A stretch of DNA of 64,000 nucleotides. It comes from Streptomyces triculaminicus (GTDB lineage Bacteria > Actinomycetota > Actinomycetes > Streptomycetales > Streptomycetaceae). The position numbers and the translations under genes are program-made. The notes under the pieces are model-generated. The model ran no database searches. It saw nothing but the letters and a program-made list of their open reading frames with translations, and was not told the DNA's origin. Of this stretch, positions 52,235 through 60,820 are shown one piece after another (the stretch's first letter is position 1; each line of letters starts with the position of its first letter). Where the stretch lies: contig NZ_JAFMOF010000003.1 of assembly GCF_017349075.1 (NCBI RefSeq), positions 992,001 to 1,056,000 on the forward strand, given 5' to 3'.

Positions 52235-52250
52235 AGTGGACTATACCTGT
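52235..52250. promoter_or_regulatory. DasR-responsive element (dre)-like site upstream of ngcEFG
   Basis: AGTGGACTATACCTGT matches the DasR consensus ACTGGTCTAGACCAGT at 12 of 16 positions, and its complement resembles, from memory, the dre of dasA. It lies about 290 bases before ngcE. DasR is the GlcNAc/chitin regulon repressor in Streptomyces, so a site beside a chitobiose/GlcNAc importer fits its known role. Confidence 0.6.
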
Positions 52251-52306
52251 CGGCGTCCGGGACGGGTTTTTCCGGCCCGCCGCGCGGACCGCGCAACACT
52301 CCGCGC

Positions 52307-52436
52307 TTCCGGTTCGCGTACGCCCCGCACCATCCGGTTCACGTAGACCCCGCACATCCGGTTCACGTACGTCTCGCACCATCCGGTTCTACGCACATCT
52401 CGCACATCCCGCACCATCCGGTTTCACGCACATCCA
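52307..52436. repeat. degenerate tandem repeat array (~24-26 bp units)
   Basis: About five units built on CGCAC(C)ATCCGGTTCACGTA-like sequence, with lengths of 24-26 bases and small insertions, e.g. units starting at 52326, 52351, 52375 and 52411. Half-units CGCACATCC occur in between. It lies between the DasR-like site and ngcE and could shape expression or be simple slippage product. Confidence 0.7.
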
Positions 52437-52536
52437 GCTTCAACCGACGCGCGGTGTCGGGCCCTTCGTCGACGGCGAACGCCCAAGGGGAGAGGTGTCA
52501 CACCGCCTGAGTCCTGGAGAAGGCGAGGACTTGAGC

Positions 52537-53991
52537 ATGGGATCCACCCCGGAACACGGCCGGCGCCCGGAATACGGCCGACGCGACCTGATCAAGCGAG
52601 CGGCGGCGATCGGCCTGATCTCGGTGCCGGCCATGAGCGCGCTCAGCGCCTGCGCGAGCGGCGGGGACGGCGACGGCGGCAAGCAGGTGGACAAGGGGAA
52701 GAAGAGCGAGAAGAACCCCCTCGCCGTCAACGAGAAGGCGGCCCTGGACGTCGTCATCTTCGACGGCGGATTCGGCCAGCAGTACGCCAAGGACGCGGAG
52801 GCCGAATACCGCAAGGCCTTCCCCGACGCCCAGGTCAAGCACTCCGCCACCCAGGAGATCCAGACCCAGCTCCAGCCCCGCTTCAACGGCGGCACCCCAC
52901 CGGACCTCATCGACAACTCCGGTGCCAAACAAATGGACATGGGCACCCTGGTCGGCAAGAACCAGCTCACCGACCTCACCGCCCTGCTGGACGCGCCCTC
53001 CTACGACGACCCCGCCAAGAAGGTGCGCGACACCCTGCGCCCCGGCGTGGTGGAGATGGGGCAGTTCGAGGGCAAGGAGACCTGGATCCTCTACTACGCC
53101 TACACCGTCTACGGCGTCTGGTATTCGAAGACCAATCTCCAGAAGCTCGACGCGCAGTACCCCGAGACCTGGGACGAGATGCTCAAGGTCTGCGAGGCCG
53201 CGAAGAAGAAGGGCATCGCCGGCTGGACGTACGCCGGAAAGTACCCGTACTACGTGCCGTTCAGCCTCTACCCCTTCATCGCCAAGATCGGCGGCGTGGA
53301 GGTGCTGAGGAGAATCGACAACCTCGAGCCCAACGCGTGGAAGGACCCGGCCGTCAAGGCCGCCTTCGAGGCGTACTACGAGCTCTACAAGAAGGGCTAC
53401 ATCCTCCAGGGCTCCCCGGGCCTGACCCACATCGACTCGCAGACCGCCTGGAACCAGGGCAAGGCGTTGTTCCTCCCCAACGGCTCCTGGGTGGAGAACG
53501 AGGCGAAGAAGACCACGCCGCAGGATTTCCGGATGGCGGTGGGTGCCCCGTCCAGCCTCGACAAGAACAGCGACAAGATGCCGTTCGGCACCATCTGGGC
53601 CTCCGGCGGCGAACCGTTCATCGTGCCGAAGAACGCCCGCAATCCGCAGGGCGGCATGGAACTGCTCCGCGTCATGCTGGGCAAGAAGTCCTCCCGGAAC
53701 TTCATCAAGTCCGTCTCCTCGCTCACCTCCCTCAACGGCGGCACCGAGGGCCTCACCCTCCCGTCGGGGCTGGCCTCCTCGCAGCAGGTGCTCGAGGCGG
53801 CCGGGAAGAACGTGGTCAACCCGCGGCTGCAGGACTGGTACGTCGCCCTGCAGAAGGAGAAGATCGGCGTCGCCGCGATCGGCGAGATGATGGCGGGCCG
53901 CCTCACCCCCGACGAGGCCATCACGAAGATCCAGCGCTTCGCCGACGAGACCGCCAAGGACGACTCGGTCAAGAAGTACAAGCACAAGTGA
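52537..53991 (+). CDS. ngcE: N-acetylglucosamine/diacetylchitobiose ABC transporter substrate-binding lipoprotein
   Basis: 484 aa extracytoplasmic solute-binding lipoprotein. The N-terminus has a twin-arginine-like motif (RRDLIKRAA), a hydrophobic segment and the lipobox LSAC, so it is exported folded and lipidated. The mature part is a carbohydrate-binding family 1 protein: VVIFDGGFGQQYAKDAEAEYRKAFPDAQV, then WDEMLKVCEAAKKKGIAGW. Order and family match NgcE of S. coelicolor (SCO6005, from memory, a lower-affinity binder of diacetylchitobiose). The permeases ngcF and ngcG follow; the ATPase is not encoded here and is presumably shared MsiK. Start ATG 52537 has GAGG eight bases upstream; TTG 52531 is too close. 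Confidence 0.92.
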   Translation: MGSTPEHGRRPEYGRRDLIKRAAAIGLISVPAMSALSACASGGDGDGGKQVDKGKKSEKNPLAVNEKAALDVVIFDGGFGQQYAKDAEAEYRKAFPDAQVKHSATQEIQTQLQPRFNGGTPPDLIDNSGAKQMDMGTLVGKNQLTDLTALLDAPSYDDPAKKVRDTLRPGVVEMGQFEGKETWILYYAYTVYGVWYSKTNLQKLDAQYPETWDEMLKVCEAAKKKGIAGWTYAGKYPYYVPFSLYPFIAKIGGVEVLRRIDNLEPNAWKDPAVKAAFEAYYELYKKGYILQGSPGLTHIDSQTAWNQGKALFLPNGSWVENEAKKTTPQDFRMAVGAPSSLDKNSDKMPFGTIWASGGEPFIVPKNARNPQGGMELLRVMLGKKSSRNFIKSVSSLTSLNGGTEGLTLPSGLASSQQVLEAAGKNVVNPRLQDWYVALQKEKIGVAAIGEMMAGRLTPDEAITKIQRFADETAKDDSVKKYKHK

Positions 53992-54003
53992 GCGGTGGCG
54001 GCC

Positions 54004-54921
54004 ATGCAGCACGGTAAGTACCGTTTCATCGCGGGGTTTCTGGCCCTCCCGCTGGCGATCTACGGCATCTTCGTCATCTCGCCGTTCGTCCAGGCCATCT
54101 ACTACTCCTTCACGGACTGGACCGGACTGAGCCCGGACTTCCGCGTGACCGGGACCGACAACTACCGGCGGCTCTGGAACGACGACGTGTTCTGGACGTC
54201 CGTCGGGCACAACGTCCTGTTGCTGCTGGTGCTGCCGCTGGTGACCATCGGGCTCGGACTCTTCTTCGCCTTCATGCTCAACGTCGGCGGCCGCCGCAGG
54301 AAGAACGCGGCGGTCGCCGGAGTCCGCGGCTCCGGCATCTACAAAGTCGTCTACTTCTTCCCGCAGGTGCTCTCGATCGCGATCGTCGCCCTGCTGTTCC
54401 AGTTCGCCTACAACCCCAACAGCGGCGCCCTGAACTCCTTTCTGAGCGCCGTCGGCCTGGACTCCGTACGCCCCGAATGGCTGGGCGACCCGGACCTGGC
54501 CCTGTGGTGCGTGATGGCGGTGATGGTCTGGAGCAACGTCGGCTTCTACGTCGTGCTCTTCTCGGCCGGAATGAGCTCCATTCCCCGGGACTTCTACGAG
54601 GCCGCGCTGCTGGACGGCGCCAACCGCCTGCAGACCTTCTTCCGGATCACCCTGCCCCTGCTGTGGGACACCGTGCAGACGGGCTGGGTCTACATGGGCA
54701 TCATGGCGCTCGACTCGTTCGCCGTGGTCCAGATCATGACCATCGGGCCCGGCGGACCGGACTACTCCACCGAAGTGCTCTCCTTCTACCTCTACACCAA
54801 GGCGTTCCGCGACGGCCAGGCCGGATACGCGACCACGCTCGGGGTCGCGCTGCTCATCGTCACGCTGCTTTTCGCGGGCATCGTCATGAAGCTCGGCCGG
54901 CGCGAGCGACTGGAGTACTGA
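54004..54921 (+). CDS. ngcF: sugar ABC transporter permease
   Basis: 305 aa inner-membrane permease of the MalF/UgpA type with six membrane segments (FIAGFLALPLAIYGIFVISPF first). The cytoplasmic EAA loop is EAALLDGANRLQTFFRITLPLL, where the ATPase docks. ATG 54004 is used; GTG 53995 is an in-frame alternative immediately after the ngcE stop. Its stop overlaps the ngcG start (TGATG). With NgcE and NgcG it forms the chitobiose/GlcNAc importer, lacking its own ATPase gene as is normal for Streptomyces sugar importers that share MsiK. Confidence 0.93.
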   Translation: MQHGKYRFIAGFLALPLAIYGIFVISPFVQAIYYSFTDWTGLSPDFRVTGTDNYRRLWNDDVFWTSVGHNVLLLLVLPLVTIGLGLFFAFMLNVGGRRRKNAAVAGVRGSGIYKVVYFFPQVLSIAIVALLFQFAYNPNSGALNSFLSAVGLDSVRPEWLGDPDLALWCVMAVMVWSNVGFYVVLFSAGMSSIPRDFYEAALLDGANRLQTFFRITLPLLWDTVQTGWVYMGIMALDSFAVVQIMTIGPGGPDYSTEVLSFYLYTKAFRDGQAGYATTLGVALLIVTLLFAGIVMKLGRRERLEY

Positions 54922-55850
54922 TGCGCGTACGTACGACCACCGATGCGGCCGATGCCGCGGCCACCGGAATTCCGGCGCAGCGCGGACGGCGGGCGCGGGG
55001 CCCAGGGGGCCGCGTCGGCAGCGAGGGCGGACTGCTCAACGTCTTCTCGCACGGCGTCCTCCTGCTGTGGGCCCTGATGGTCACGCTGCCCCTGCTGTGG
55101 GCGGTGATGAGCGCCTTCAAGACCGACAAGGAGATCTTCACCTCGCCGTGGTCGCCCCCGAGCGGCCTCCACGTCGACGCCTGGGGCCGGGCCTGGTCCC
55201 AGGCCCACATGAGCCAGTACTTCCTCAACTCGGTCATCGTCGTGGCCGGTTCGCTGGTCGGCACCATGCTGCTGGGTTCGATGGCGGCCTATGTGCTGGC
55301 CCGCTTCGAATTCCCCGGCAACCGCTTCGTCTATTTCCTCTTCGTCGCCGGAATGAGCTTCCCCATCATCCTGGCGCTCGTCCCGCTGTTCTTCGTGATG
55401 GAGAACATGCAGCTGCTCAACACCTATCCCGGGCTCATCCTCGTCTACATCGCCTATTCGCTGCCGTTCACCATCTTCTTCCTCAGCGGCTTCTTCCGGA
55501 CCCTGCCCACCTCGGTCGCGGAGGCGGCACTGATCGACGGGGCGTCGCACACCCGTACGTTCTTCCAGGTGATGCTCCCCATGGCCCGGCCCGGCCTGAT
55601 CAGCGTGGGGATCTTCAACTTCCTGGGGCAGTGGAACCAGTACCTGCTGCCCACGGTGCTGAACGTCGGCGACGACGACAAGAAGCTGCTGCCCCAGGGC
55701 CTGGTGGCGCTCGCGGTCAGCCAGGGCTACAAGGGCGACTGGTCCGGGCTCTTCGCCGGCCTGGTCATGGCCATGCTGCCGGTCCTCGGCGCCTACATCG
55801 TCTTCCAGCGCCAGGTCCAGGCGGGACTGACGGCGGGGGCGCTGAAGTAG
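54921..55850 (+). CDS. ngcG: sugar ABC transporter permease
   Basis: 309 aa permease of the MalG/UgpE type. A hydrophilic, Arg/Gly-rich N-terminal ~45 residues precede six membrane segments (VLLLWALMVTLPLLWAVMSAFK first). The EAA loop is EAALIDGASHTRTFFQVMLPMA. Start ATG 54921 overlaps the ngcF stop by one base. The gene ends with a short GC stem. Downstream, after 200 bases, lies the ROK regulator on the same strand. Confidence 0.93.
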   Translation: MRVRTTTDAADAAATGIPAQRGRRARGPGGRVGSEGGLLNVFSHGVLLLWALMVTLPLLWAVMSAFKTDKEIFTSPWSPPSGLHVDAWGRAWSQAHMSQYFLNSVIVVAGSLVGTMLLGSMAAYVLARFEFPGNRFVYFLFVAGMSFPIILALVPLFFVMENMQLLNTYPGLILVYIAYSLPFTIFFLSGFFRTLPTSVAEAALIDGASHTRTFFQVMLPMARPGLISVGIFNFLGQWNQYLLPTVLNVGDDDKKLLPQGLVALAVSQGYKGDWSGLFAGLVMAMLPVLGAYIVFQRQVQAGLTAGALK

Positions 55851-55854
55851 GGAG

Positions 55855-55872
55855 CCGGCCGTTTCCGGCCGG
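55855..55872. terminator. short GC hairpin after ngcG
   Basis: CCGGCC-GTTTCC-GGCCGG, six-base arms, immediately after the ngcG stop. Short stem and no U-tract, so a weak terminator at best; read-through into the ROK gene remains possible. Confidence 0.4.
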
Positions 55873-56064
55873 TGCGGCGGTGGGGCCGGCCCGGGCCGCC
55901 ATGCCCCAGCCCTACGATGAGGCCTCAATCTGCTTCAAGGCCTTGACGGGCTCTCCTCCTCGCGGCTGAGCTTAGAGTTCAGATGTTGTATGGATGGCCG
56001 GGCTTCAGAGTCGCAGTCCGGCCCATGGGGCGGTCGTCGTGCCGTCCCGGTGAGGCAGGAGTGG

Positions 56065-57273
56065 ATGGGCGTGGAGACTCCGGGGTCGCAGTCGTCGCTG
56101 CACCGGGCCAACCTGGAGCGGGTCGTGCGCGCGGTGCGCATGGCGGGGTCGCTCACGCAGGCGGAGATCGCTCGGGCCACCGGCCTGTCGGCGGCCACGG
56201 TCTCCAACATCGTCCGGGAGCTGAAGGACGGCGGGACGGTGGAGGTGACGCCCACGTCCTCCGGTGGGCGGCGGGCCCGTAGCGTTTCGCTCTCCGGTGA
56301 CGCCGGGATCGTCGTGGGTGTGGATTTCGGGCATACCCACCTGCGGGTGGCGATCGGCAATCTCGCCCACCGGGTGCTGGCCGAGGAGGCCGAGCCGCTG
56401 GATGTGGACGCCTCCGCCGCGCAGGGCCTGGCCCGGGCGGAGCACCTGGTCAAGAGCCTGATCGCGGCGGCGGGCATCAGCCCGGACAAGATCGTCGGGG
56501 TGGGGCTCGGTGTGCCCGGGCCCATCGACGTGGAGTCCGGGGTGCTGGGCTCGACCGCGATCCTGCCGGGGTGGGCGGGCACCAACCCGCGTGACGACCT
56601 CGCCGCCCGCCTGGGCGTGCCGGTGCACGTGGACAACGACGCCAACCTGGGCGCGCTGGGCGAGCTGGTCTGGGGTGCCGGCCGGGGTGCCGCCGATCTG
56701 GCGTACATCAAGGTCGCCAGCGGTGTGGGCGCCGGACTGGTGATCAACGGGCAGATCTACCGGGGGCCGGGCGGCACTGCGGGCGAAATCGGGCACATCA
56801 CTCTGGACGAGTCGGGTCCGGTGTGCCGTTGCGGCAACCGCGGCTGCCTGGAGACGTTCACGGCTGCCCGGTATGTCCTGCCGTTGCTGCATTCGGCTCA
56901 TGGAGCCGACCTGACCATGGCCAGGATGGTGCAGCTCGCGCACGACGGCGACCCCGGCTGCCGGCGGGTGATCGCGGACGTAGGCCGGTATATCGGCAGC
57001 GGCGTGGCGAATCTGTGCAATCTGCTCAATCCCAGCCGGGTCGTGCTCGGCGGAGACCTCGCCGAGGCGGGCGATCTCGTGCTCGCGACCATCCGCGAGT
57101 CCGTCTCGCGCTACGCGATTCCCAGTGCGGCGCGGCAGTTGGAGGTCGTACCGGGCGCGCTGGGCGGCCGGTCGGAGGTGCTGGGCGCGCTGGCGCTCGT
57201 CCTCAGCGAGATGGGCGACTCGACCCTGCTGGACGACGCCGGGGCCGGGCACGTTCCCGCGTTCGGCCGCTGA
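56065..57273 (+). CDS. rok7B7: ROK-family transcriptional regulator Rok7B7
   Basis: 402 aa ROK-family repressor. The N-terminal winged helix is LTQAEIARATGLSAATVSNIVRELKDGGTV. The C-terminal sugar-kinase-like fold has the ATP-binding-like VVGVDFGHTHLRVAIGN and the ROK zinc signature GHITLDESGPVCRCGNRGCLET. In S. coelicolor Rok7B7 (SCO6008, from memory) lies between ngcEFG and xylFGH, represses xylFGH and affects antibiotic production and glucose control, the same layout as here. The start at ATG 56065 has AGGAG only three bases upstream; GTG 56071 is a close alternative. The likely operator is the composite palindrome at 57312. Confidence 0.95.
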   Translation: MGVETPGSQSSLHRANLERVVRAVRMAGSLTQAEIARATGLSAATVSNIVRELKDGGTVEVTPTSSGGRRARSVSLSGDAGIVVGVDFGHTHLRVAIGNLAHRVLAEEAEPLDVDASAAQGLARAEHLVKSLIAAAGISPDKIVGVGLGVPGPIDVESGVLGSTAILPGWAGTNPRDDLAARLGVPVHVDNDANLGALGELVWGAGRGAADLAYIKVASGVGAGLVINGQIYRGPGGTAGEIGHITLDESGPVCRCGNRGCLETFTAARYVLPLLHSAHGADLTMARMVQLAHDGDPGCRRVIADVGRYIGSGVANLCNLLNPSRVVLGGDLAEAGDLVLATIRESVSRYAIPSAARQLEVVPGALGGRSEVLGALALVLSEMGDSTLLDDAGAGHVPAFGR

Positions 57274-57311
57274 GGCATGCCCGTATTGCGTCGTTCTTGA
57301 GTTCAAACAGA

Positions 57312-57340
57312 TAACGAATGGCATCGTTGCCATCTCGTTA
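57312..57340. promoter_or_regulatory. composite inverted repeat upstream of xylF (candidate Rok7B7 operator)
   Basis: Outer arms TAACGA (57312-57317) and TCGTTA (57335-57340) enclose inner arms ATGGCA (57318-57323) and TGCCAT (57328-57333), a nearly perfect 29-base palindrome 93 bases before xylF. It is much AT-richer than its surroundings. Position between rok7B7 and its known target xylFGH makes it the leading Rok7B7 site. Confidence 0.7.
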
Positions 57341-57432
57341 AGGATTTACTTCTTGACGGTCACTTGGCGGCCGAGTTGACTTCCAGCCACCTCGGCCGCA
57401 ACGACGCGGCCTCGTCAGGGAGGTATCTGCAC

Positions 57433-58539
57433 ATGAATTCTCATCTGCGTCGGGCCGCGGTGGCCGTTGCCGCCGTTTCGATGGCCGCCGGACTGGCCGC
57501 TTGTGGCAGCGCCAAGGAAGCGGCGGGCGGGGAAAAGAAGAAGGACAAGGACGGCCCGCTGACCATCGGCCTCCTGCTCCCGGAGAACCAGACCGCGCGT
57601 TACGAGCGGTTCGACAAGCCGCTGATCGAGAAAAAGATCAAGGAATTGGCGGGCGCGGACACCGTCGTCCTCTACGAGAACGCCAAGCAGGACGCCTCGG
57701 TCCAGCAGCAGCAGGTCGACACGATGATCACCAAGAAGGTCGACGCGCTGATCGTCGACGCGGTGGACGCGAAGTCGATCGCCTCCTCGGTGAAGAAGGC
57801 CGCCGACAAGGGCATTCCGGTCGTCGCCTACGACCGCCTCGCCGAGGGCCCCATCAAGGCCTACACCTCCGTCGACAACGAGCGGGTCGGCAAGATCCAG
57901 GGTGAGTCGCTGCTCAAGGAGCTCGGCGACAACGCCTCCAAGGGCGAGATCGTGATGATGAACGGGGCGATCACCGACCCGAACGCCAAGATGTACAAGG
58001 ACGGCGCCCACTCCGTACTCGACGGCAAGGTCAAGGTCGGCAAGGAGTACGACACCAAGGAGTGGAAGCCGGAGAACGCCAACGAGAACATGAAGGGCGC
58101 CATCTCCTCGCTGGGCAAGGAGAACATCGTCGGCGTCTACTCCGCCAACGACGGCATGGCCGGCGGCATCATCACCGCCATGAAGAGCGCCGGCTTCGAC
58201 AAGCTCCCGCCGGTCACCGGCCAGGACGCCGAGCTCTCCGCCGTGCAGCGCATCCTCGCCGACGAGCAGTTCATGAGCGTCTACAAGCCCTACAAGCCCG
58301 AGGCGGACGCGGCGGCCGAGCTCGCCGTCGCCCTGGCCAAGGGCAAGGGCGCCGAGAGTGTCGCCAAGTCGACCGTCGACAGCGGCACCCAGAAGAAGAT
58401 CCCCGCCGTCATCGTCACCCCCTTCGCGCTGACCAAGGCCGACATCGGGAAGTACGTCGGCAAGGAGGGCTTCTTCGGCCTCGACGAGATCTGCACCGAC
58501 AAGTACAAGGAGCAGTGCGACAAGGCCGGGCTGAAGTAG
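57433..58539 (+). CDS. xylF: xylose ABC transporter substrate-binding lipoprotein
   Basis: 368 aa periplasmic-binding-type lipoprotein. The signal ends in the lipobox LAACG; a Lys-rich linker (KKKDKDG) follows, then the sugar-binding fold: TIGLLLPENQTARYERFDKP, DALIVDAVDAKSIASSVKKAADKGIPVVAYDRL, and IVGVYSANDGMAGGIITAMKSAGF. These are typical of XylF, the D-xylose receptor. It is the first gene of xylFGH, controlled by Rok7B7 in S. coelicolor. ATG 57433 has a GGAGG further upstream. Specificity for xylose is inferred from the family and synteny. Confidence 0.93.
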   Translation: MNSHLRRAAVAVAAVSMAAGLAACGSAKEAAGGEKKKDKDGPLTIGLLLPENQTARYERFDKPLIEKKIKELAGADTVVLYENAKQDASVQQQQVDTMITKKVDALIVDAVDAKSIASSVKKAADKGIPVVAYDRLAEGPIKAYTSVDNERVGKIQGESLLKELGDNASKGEIVMMNGAITDPNAKMYKDGAHSVLDGKVKVGKEYDTKEWKPENANENMKGAISSLGKENIVGVYSANDGMAGGIITAMKSAGFDKLPPVTGQDAELSAVQRILADEQFMSVYKPYKPEADAAAELAVALAKGKGAESVAKSTVDSGTQKKIPAVIVTPFALTKADIGKYVGKEGFFGLDEICTDKYKEQCDKAGLK

Positions 58540-58661
58540 CCCCCGAAGCAGCCCCGCCCCCTCTCGAGACTCCGTCCGGCGCCCTCCCCCGGCGCCGGGC
58601 GGAGCACCCCCCCGCCGGTTTCCGGCGGAGCAGTCCGCCGGTGAAGCCGGCGAAGGAGATG

Positions 58662-59450
58662 ATGCACGTGTCCGCTACGCCCGTGCTGGCGTTGCGCGGG
58701 ATCTCCAAGCGGTTCGGCGCCGTCCAGGCGCTCACGGACGTAGAGCTGGAGATTCACGCCGGTGAGGTGGTCGCCCTGGTCGGCGACAACGGTGCCGGAA
58801 AGTCCACCCTGGTCAAGACCATCGCCGGAGTCGGTCCCGCCGACGACGGCGTCATCGAGTGGGACGGCCGCCCCGTCACCGTGGACCGGCCGCACGCCGC
58901 CCAGGAACTGGGCATCGCGACCGTCTACCAGGACCTCGCCCTGTGCGACAACATCGACGTGGTCGGCAACCTCTTCCTCGGGCGCGAGATCGTCCGCGCC
59001 GGGGTGCTCGACGAGGTCGAGATGGAACGCCGCTCGCGCGAGCTGCTCTCCACCCTCTCCATCCGGATCCCCAGTGTCCGGATCCCCATCGCCTCGCTCT
59101 CCGGCGGGCAGCGGCAGACCGTCGCCATCGCCCGTTCGCTGCTCGGCGAGCCCAAGATCGTCATCCTCGACGAGCCCACCGCCGCGCTCGGCGTCGAGCA
59201 GACCGCCCAGGTCCTCGACCTCGTCGAGCGGCTGCGCGAGCGAGGCCTCGGCGTGATCCTGATCAGCCACAACATGGCCGACGTCAAGGCCGTCGCCGAC
59301 CGGGTCGCCGTGCTGCGCCTGGGCCGCAACAACGGCACGTTCGACGTCGCGACGACCTCGCAGGAAGAGATCATCTCCGCCATCACCGGCGCGACGGACA
59401 ACGCCGTCACCCGCCGCAAGGCCCGCACCACTGCGGAGGGCACCAAGTGA
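58662..59450 (+). CDS. xylG: ABC transporter ATP-binding protein (single-domain XylG)
   Basis: 262 aa ATPase with one nucleotide-binding domain: Walker A GDNGAGKSTLVK, Q-loop YQDLALCDNID, signature SLSGGQRQTVAIARSLL, Walker B VILDEPTAALG and the switch His in LISHNMADVK. Typical monosaccharide importers (E. coli XylG, RbsA) use a fused double ATPase of ~500 residues; this one presumably works as a homodimer. ATG 58662 is used, while GTG 58668 has better spacing from AAGGAG (58653-58658). Its stop overlaps xylH by four bases. Confidence 0.92.
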   Translation: MHVSATPVLALRGISKRFGAVQALTDVELEIHAGEVVALVGDNGAGKSTLVKTIAGVGPADDGVIEWDGRPVTVDRPHAAQELGIATVYQDLALCDNIDVVGNLFLGREIVRAGVLDEVEMERRSRELLSTLSIRIPSVRIPIASLSGGQRQTVAIARSLLGEPKIVILDEPTAALGVEQTAQVLDLVERLRERGLGVILISHNMADVKAVADRVAVLRLGRNNGTFDVATTSQEEIISAITGATDNAVTRRKARTTAEGTK

Positions 59451-60745
59451 CCACCGACCTGTCCAAGGACCCCCAGGACACCCCGCAGGAGCCCGAGGAC
59501 ACCCCGCAGGCCGCCGCGGCGGCCGTCACGGCCGTCGACCCGCGCCTGCTGGTCCGCCAGGAGGGCTTCGCCGGCTACTGGAGCGAGTTCCGCCGCAAGC
59601 TGCGCAGCGGCGAGCTGGGCTCGCTGCCCGTGGTGGTCGGCCTGATCATCATCGGCCTGGTCTTCCAGCTGCGGGACTCCGCCTTCCTCGGCGCCGAGAA
59701 CCTCTCCAACCTCTTCGTCACCGCCGCCGGCACCGGCCTGATCGCGGTCGGCATCGTCTTCGTGCTGATCCTCGGCGAGATCGACCTGTCCGTGGGCTCG
59801 GTCAGCGGCCTGGCCGCGGCCACCTTCGCCGTCCTCAACGTCAACCACGGCATGCCCGAGTGGCTCGCCCTGGTCGTCGCGATCCTCTCCGGCACCGTCG
59901 TCGGCGCGCTGCACGGCTTCTTCTTCGCCCGTATCGGCGTGCCCGCCTTCGTGGTCACCCTGGCCGGCCTGCTGGGCTGGAACGGCCTGATGCTGCAGGT
60001 CCTGGGCTCCAACGGCACGATCAACCTCGACGACTCCGGCCTGGTCGCGGGGCTGACCAACCACTACTTCAGCGACGTCGCCGCCGCCTACGGGCTGGCC
60101 ACGCTGAGCGTCGTGGCGTTCCTGCTGGTGTCCCTGCGCGACGCCAAGCGGCGCGAGGCGGCCGGCGTGCCCAGCCGTCCGGTCAGCGAGATCGTCCTGC
60201 GGACCGCCGCCCTGGCGGTGCCCGCCTACGTGGTGGCGTGGCTGTTCAACGAGTACAAGGGCCTGCCGATGGCCGTGGTGATCTTCCTCGGGGTGGTGGT
60301 CGCGCTGGACTTCGTGCTGCGCCGCACCTCCTACGGGCGCAAGGTCTTCGCCCTGGGCGGCAGCGTCGAGGCGGCCAGCCGGGCCGGCATCAACGTCGCG
60401 GCGGTCCGGATCTCCGTCTTCGCGCTCTCCGGCACCATGGCGGCCCTCGGCGGCATGTTCCTGGCCTCCCAGATCAACGCCGCCAACCAGTCCTCCGGCG
60501 CCGGCAGCCTGCTGATGAACGCCATCGCGGCGGCCGTCATCGGCGGCACCAGCCTCTTCGGCGGCCGCGGCAAGACCTGGTCCGCGCTGCTGGGCGTGCT
60601 GGTGATCCAGTCCATCGCCTCCGGCATGGCCCTGCTGGGCATCGCCTCGGCCGTCCAGTACATGATCACCGGCGCGGTGCTGCTGGCCGCCGTCGTGATC
60701 GACTCCGTCTCCCGCCGGACGCAGAAGACGGCCGGGCGGGCGTAG
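59447..60745 (+). CDS. xylH: xylose ABC transporter permease
   Basis: 432 aa permease of the RbsC/XylH family with about ten membrane segments. Family landmarks: VFVLILGEIDLSVGSVSGLAAA, the loop RRTSYGRKVFALGGSVEAASRAGIN, and AAVIGGTSLFGGRGKTWSALLGVLVIQSI. Start GTG 59447 overlaps the xylG stop (GTGA). A strong hairpin follows. It completes the xylFGH importer; the N-terminal 35 residues are hydrophilic and Asp/Gln/Pro-rich. Confidence 0.94.
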   Translation: MTTDLSKDPQDTPQEPEDTPQAAAAAVTAVDPRLLVRQEGFAGYWSEFRRKLRSGELGSLPVVVGLIIIGLVFQLRDSAFLGAENLSNLFVTAAGTGLIAVGIVFVLILGEIDLSVGSVSGLAAATFAVLNVNHGMPEWLALVVAILSGTVVGALHGFFFARIGVPAFVVTLAGLLGWNGLMLQVLGSNGTINLDDSGLVAGLTNHYFSDVAAAYGLATLSVVAFLLVSLRDAKRREAAGVPSRPVSEIVLRTAALAVPAYVVAWLFNEYKGLPMAVVIFLGVVVALDFVLRRTSYGRKVFALGGSVEAASRAGINVAAVRISVFALSGTMAALGGMFLASQINAANQSSGAGSLLMNAIAAAVIGGTSLFGGRGKTWSALLGVLVIQSIASGMALLGIASAVQYMITGAVLLAAVVIDSVSRRTQKTAGRA

Positions 60746-60784
60746 GGGCGGCCGGACGGTCGTCACGGACCGTCCCCCGCGAAC

Positions 60785-60820
60785 GGGTGGGCGCCGGCCA
60801 GTGGGGGCCGGCGCCCACCC
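60785..60820. terminator. hairpin terminator after xylH
   Basis: Perfect 15-base arms (GGGTGGGCGCCGGCC at 60785-60799 and complement at 60806-60820) around AGTGGG, 40 bases after the xylH stop and followed by a C/T-rich stretch including CCCCTTT. Confidence 0.9.

Larger units (their letters stand above)
51991..52536. promoter_or_regulatory. long divergent intergenic region between GH92 mannosidase and ngcE
   Basis: 546 bases without a convincing gene. It holds, from left to right, a LacI-type palindrome (52012), a second palindrome (52056), a DasR-like site (52235) and a degenerate repeat array (52307-52436), each listed separately. The ngcE ribosome binding site GAGG is at 52525-52528. Confidence 0.8.

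Noticed and set aside
52307..52436. CRISPR array
   Set aside because: Units differ in length and sequence, there are no unique spacers of constant size, and no cas genes are nearby.
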